Shown piece after piece: positions 5,896-6,234 of a stretch of DNA of 6,234 bases (position 1 is its first letter; every line of letters starts with the position of its first letter). The position numbers and the translations under genes were made by a program. Under the pieces are notes generated by a model. It was not told where the DNA came from. It searched no databases and saw only the letters and a list, made by a program, of their open reading frames with translations. The DNA comes from Vicinamibacteria bacterium. GTDB taxonomy: Bacteria; Acidobacteriota; Vicinamibacteria; Vicinamibacterales; UBA2999. The stretch covers positions 1-6,234 of the forward strand of contig JAICQE010000211.1 of NCBI GenBank assembly GCA_025938035.1, in the 5' to 3' direction.

Positions 5896-6234
5896 TTAGG
5901 TGCGCGGCATGACCGCGATCGGCCGTGAATGCGCCACACAGGGGAGTGTGACGGTGAATCGTGTGCCCTGGCCGACGGTGCTGTCGCAATCGATGGCGCC
6001 ATCATGCTCGCGCACGATGCCGTAGGTGATCGACAGGCCGAGGCCGGTTCCCTGCCCGATGGCTTTGGTGGTGAAGAACGGATCGTAGATGCGCGCGATG
6101 TACGCGCTTGGAAGGCCCGAGCCGGTGTCGGCCACTTCCACGATCGCGCGGTCTCCCTCGACGCGGCTCGCGATCGTCAACCAGCCGCCCCTGGGCATCG
6201 CGTCTTTCGCGTTCAGGAACAGATTCAGGAACAC
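5896..6234 (-). CDS. Sensor histidine kinase, C-terminal ATPase part (5' end outside window)
   Basis: The frame is open to the window edge and ends at TAA (5898-5896), leaving 112 residues. All come from the HATPase_c domain: N box NLFLNAKDAM (4-13 of the visible part), G1 box VADTGSGLP (34-42), F box IYDPFFTTK (49-57), and G2 box GQGTGLGLSI (60-69), ending in the usual GQGTRFTVTLP strand. The DPFFTTK and GTGLGLS forms are typical of NtrB-like kinases that pair with NtrC-type regulators, which fits the regulator encoded immediately downstream. The phospho-accepting histidine and any sensor, PAS or membrane parts lie beyond 6234, so the signal cannot be inferred. The GTG at the very edge is internal, not a start. 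The visible part is intact. Confidence 0.93.
   Translation of the reverse strand: MFLNLFLNAKDAMPRGGWLTIASRVEGDRAIVEVADTGSGLPSAYIARIYDPFFTTKAIGQGTGLGLSITYGIVREHDGAIDCDSTVGQGTRFTVTLPCVAHSRPIAVMPRT

Overview
The window is GC-rich bacterial chromosome with dense coding. It holds seven genes, the first and last cut by the window edges. The S21 C-terminus, the sigma-54 regulator with a KPTTLNEMIKR-type recognition helix, and the high GC content look to me like Acidobacteriota, perhaps the Vicinamibacteria lineage. That placement rests on remembered resemblance, not on a search. I see no insertion sequence, tRNA, rRNA, CRISPR array or phage gene.

Layout. Positions 1-480 hold the 3' end of rpsU (ribosomal protein S21) and a small double zinc-ribbon protein, closed by a strong hairpin terminator at 516-544. 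An AT-rich patch with an extended -10 promoter candidate follows. It leads into a two-gene unit (595-1903) of a STAS-domain protein and a membrane UbiA-family prenyltransferase of the polyprenyl-phosphate phosphoribosyltransferase type. A second terminator overlaps the stop codon of the prenyltransferase. Next (1934-4407) come an unrecognised 397-residue protein with a conserved-looking N-terminal half and a low-complexity, charge-segregated tail, and a GT4-like glycosyltransferase. These two are translationally linked: the Shine-Dalgarno of the second overlaps the stop of the first. On the opposite strand (6234 down to 4411) lies a two-component pair: the C-terminal ATPase part of a sensor histidine kinase, then a complete NtrC-type sigma-54 response regulator. 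The two-component operon converges on the glycosyltransferase with only three bases between the stop codons.

How the genes may work together. The prenyltransferase, the unknown coiled-coil protein and the glycosyltransferase plausibly belong to cell-envelope glycan synthesis: one makes a lipid-linked pentose phosphate, another adds sugars, and the unknown protein may be a membrane-associated accessory or scaffold. This is inference from gene order and families. The STAS protein could be a phospho-switch antagonist, but no partner kinase, phosphatase or sigma factor is in view. The two-component pair is an independent unit whose signal cannot be read because the sensor domain lies outside the window.

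No clearly new system is evident. The most unusual object is the unknown protein at 1934-3127.
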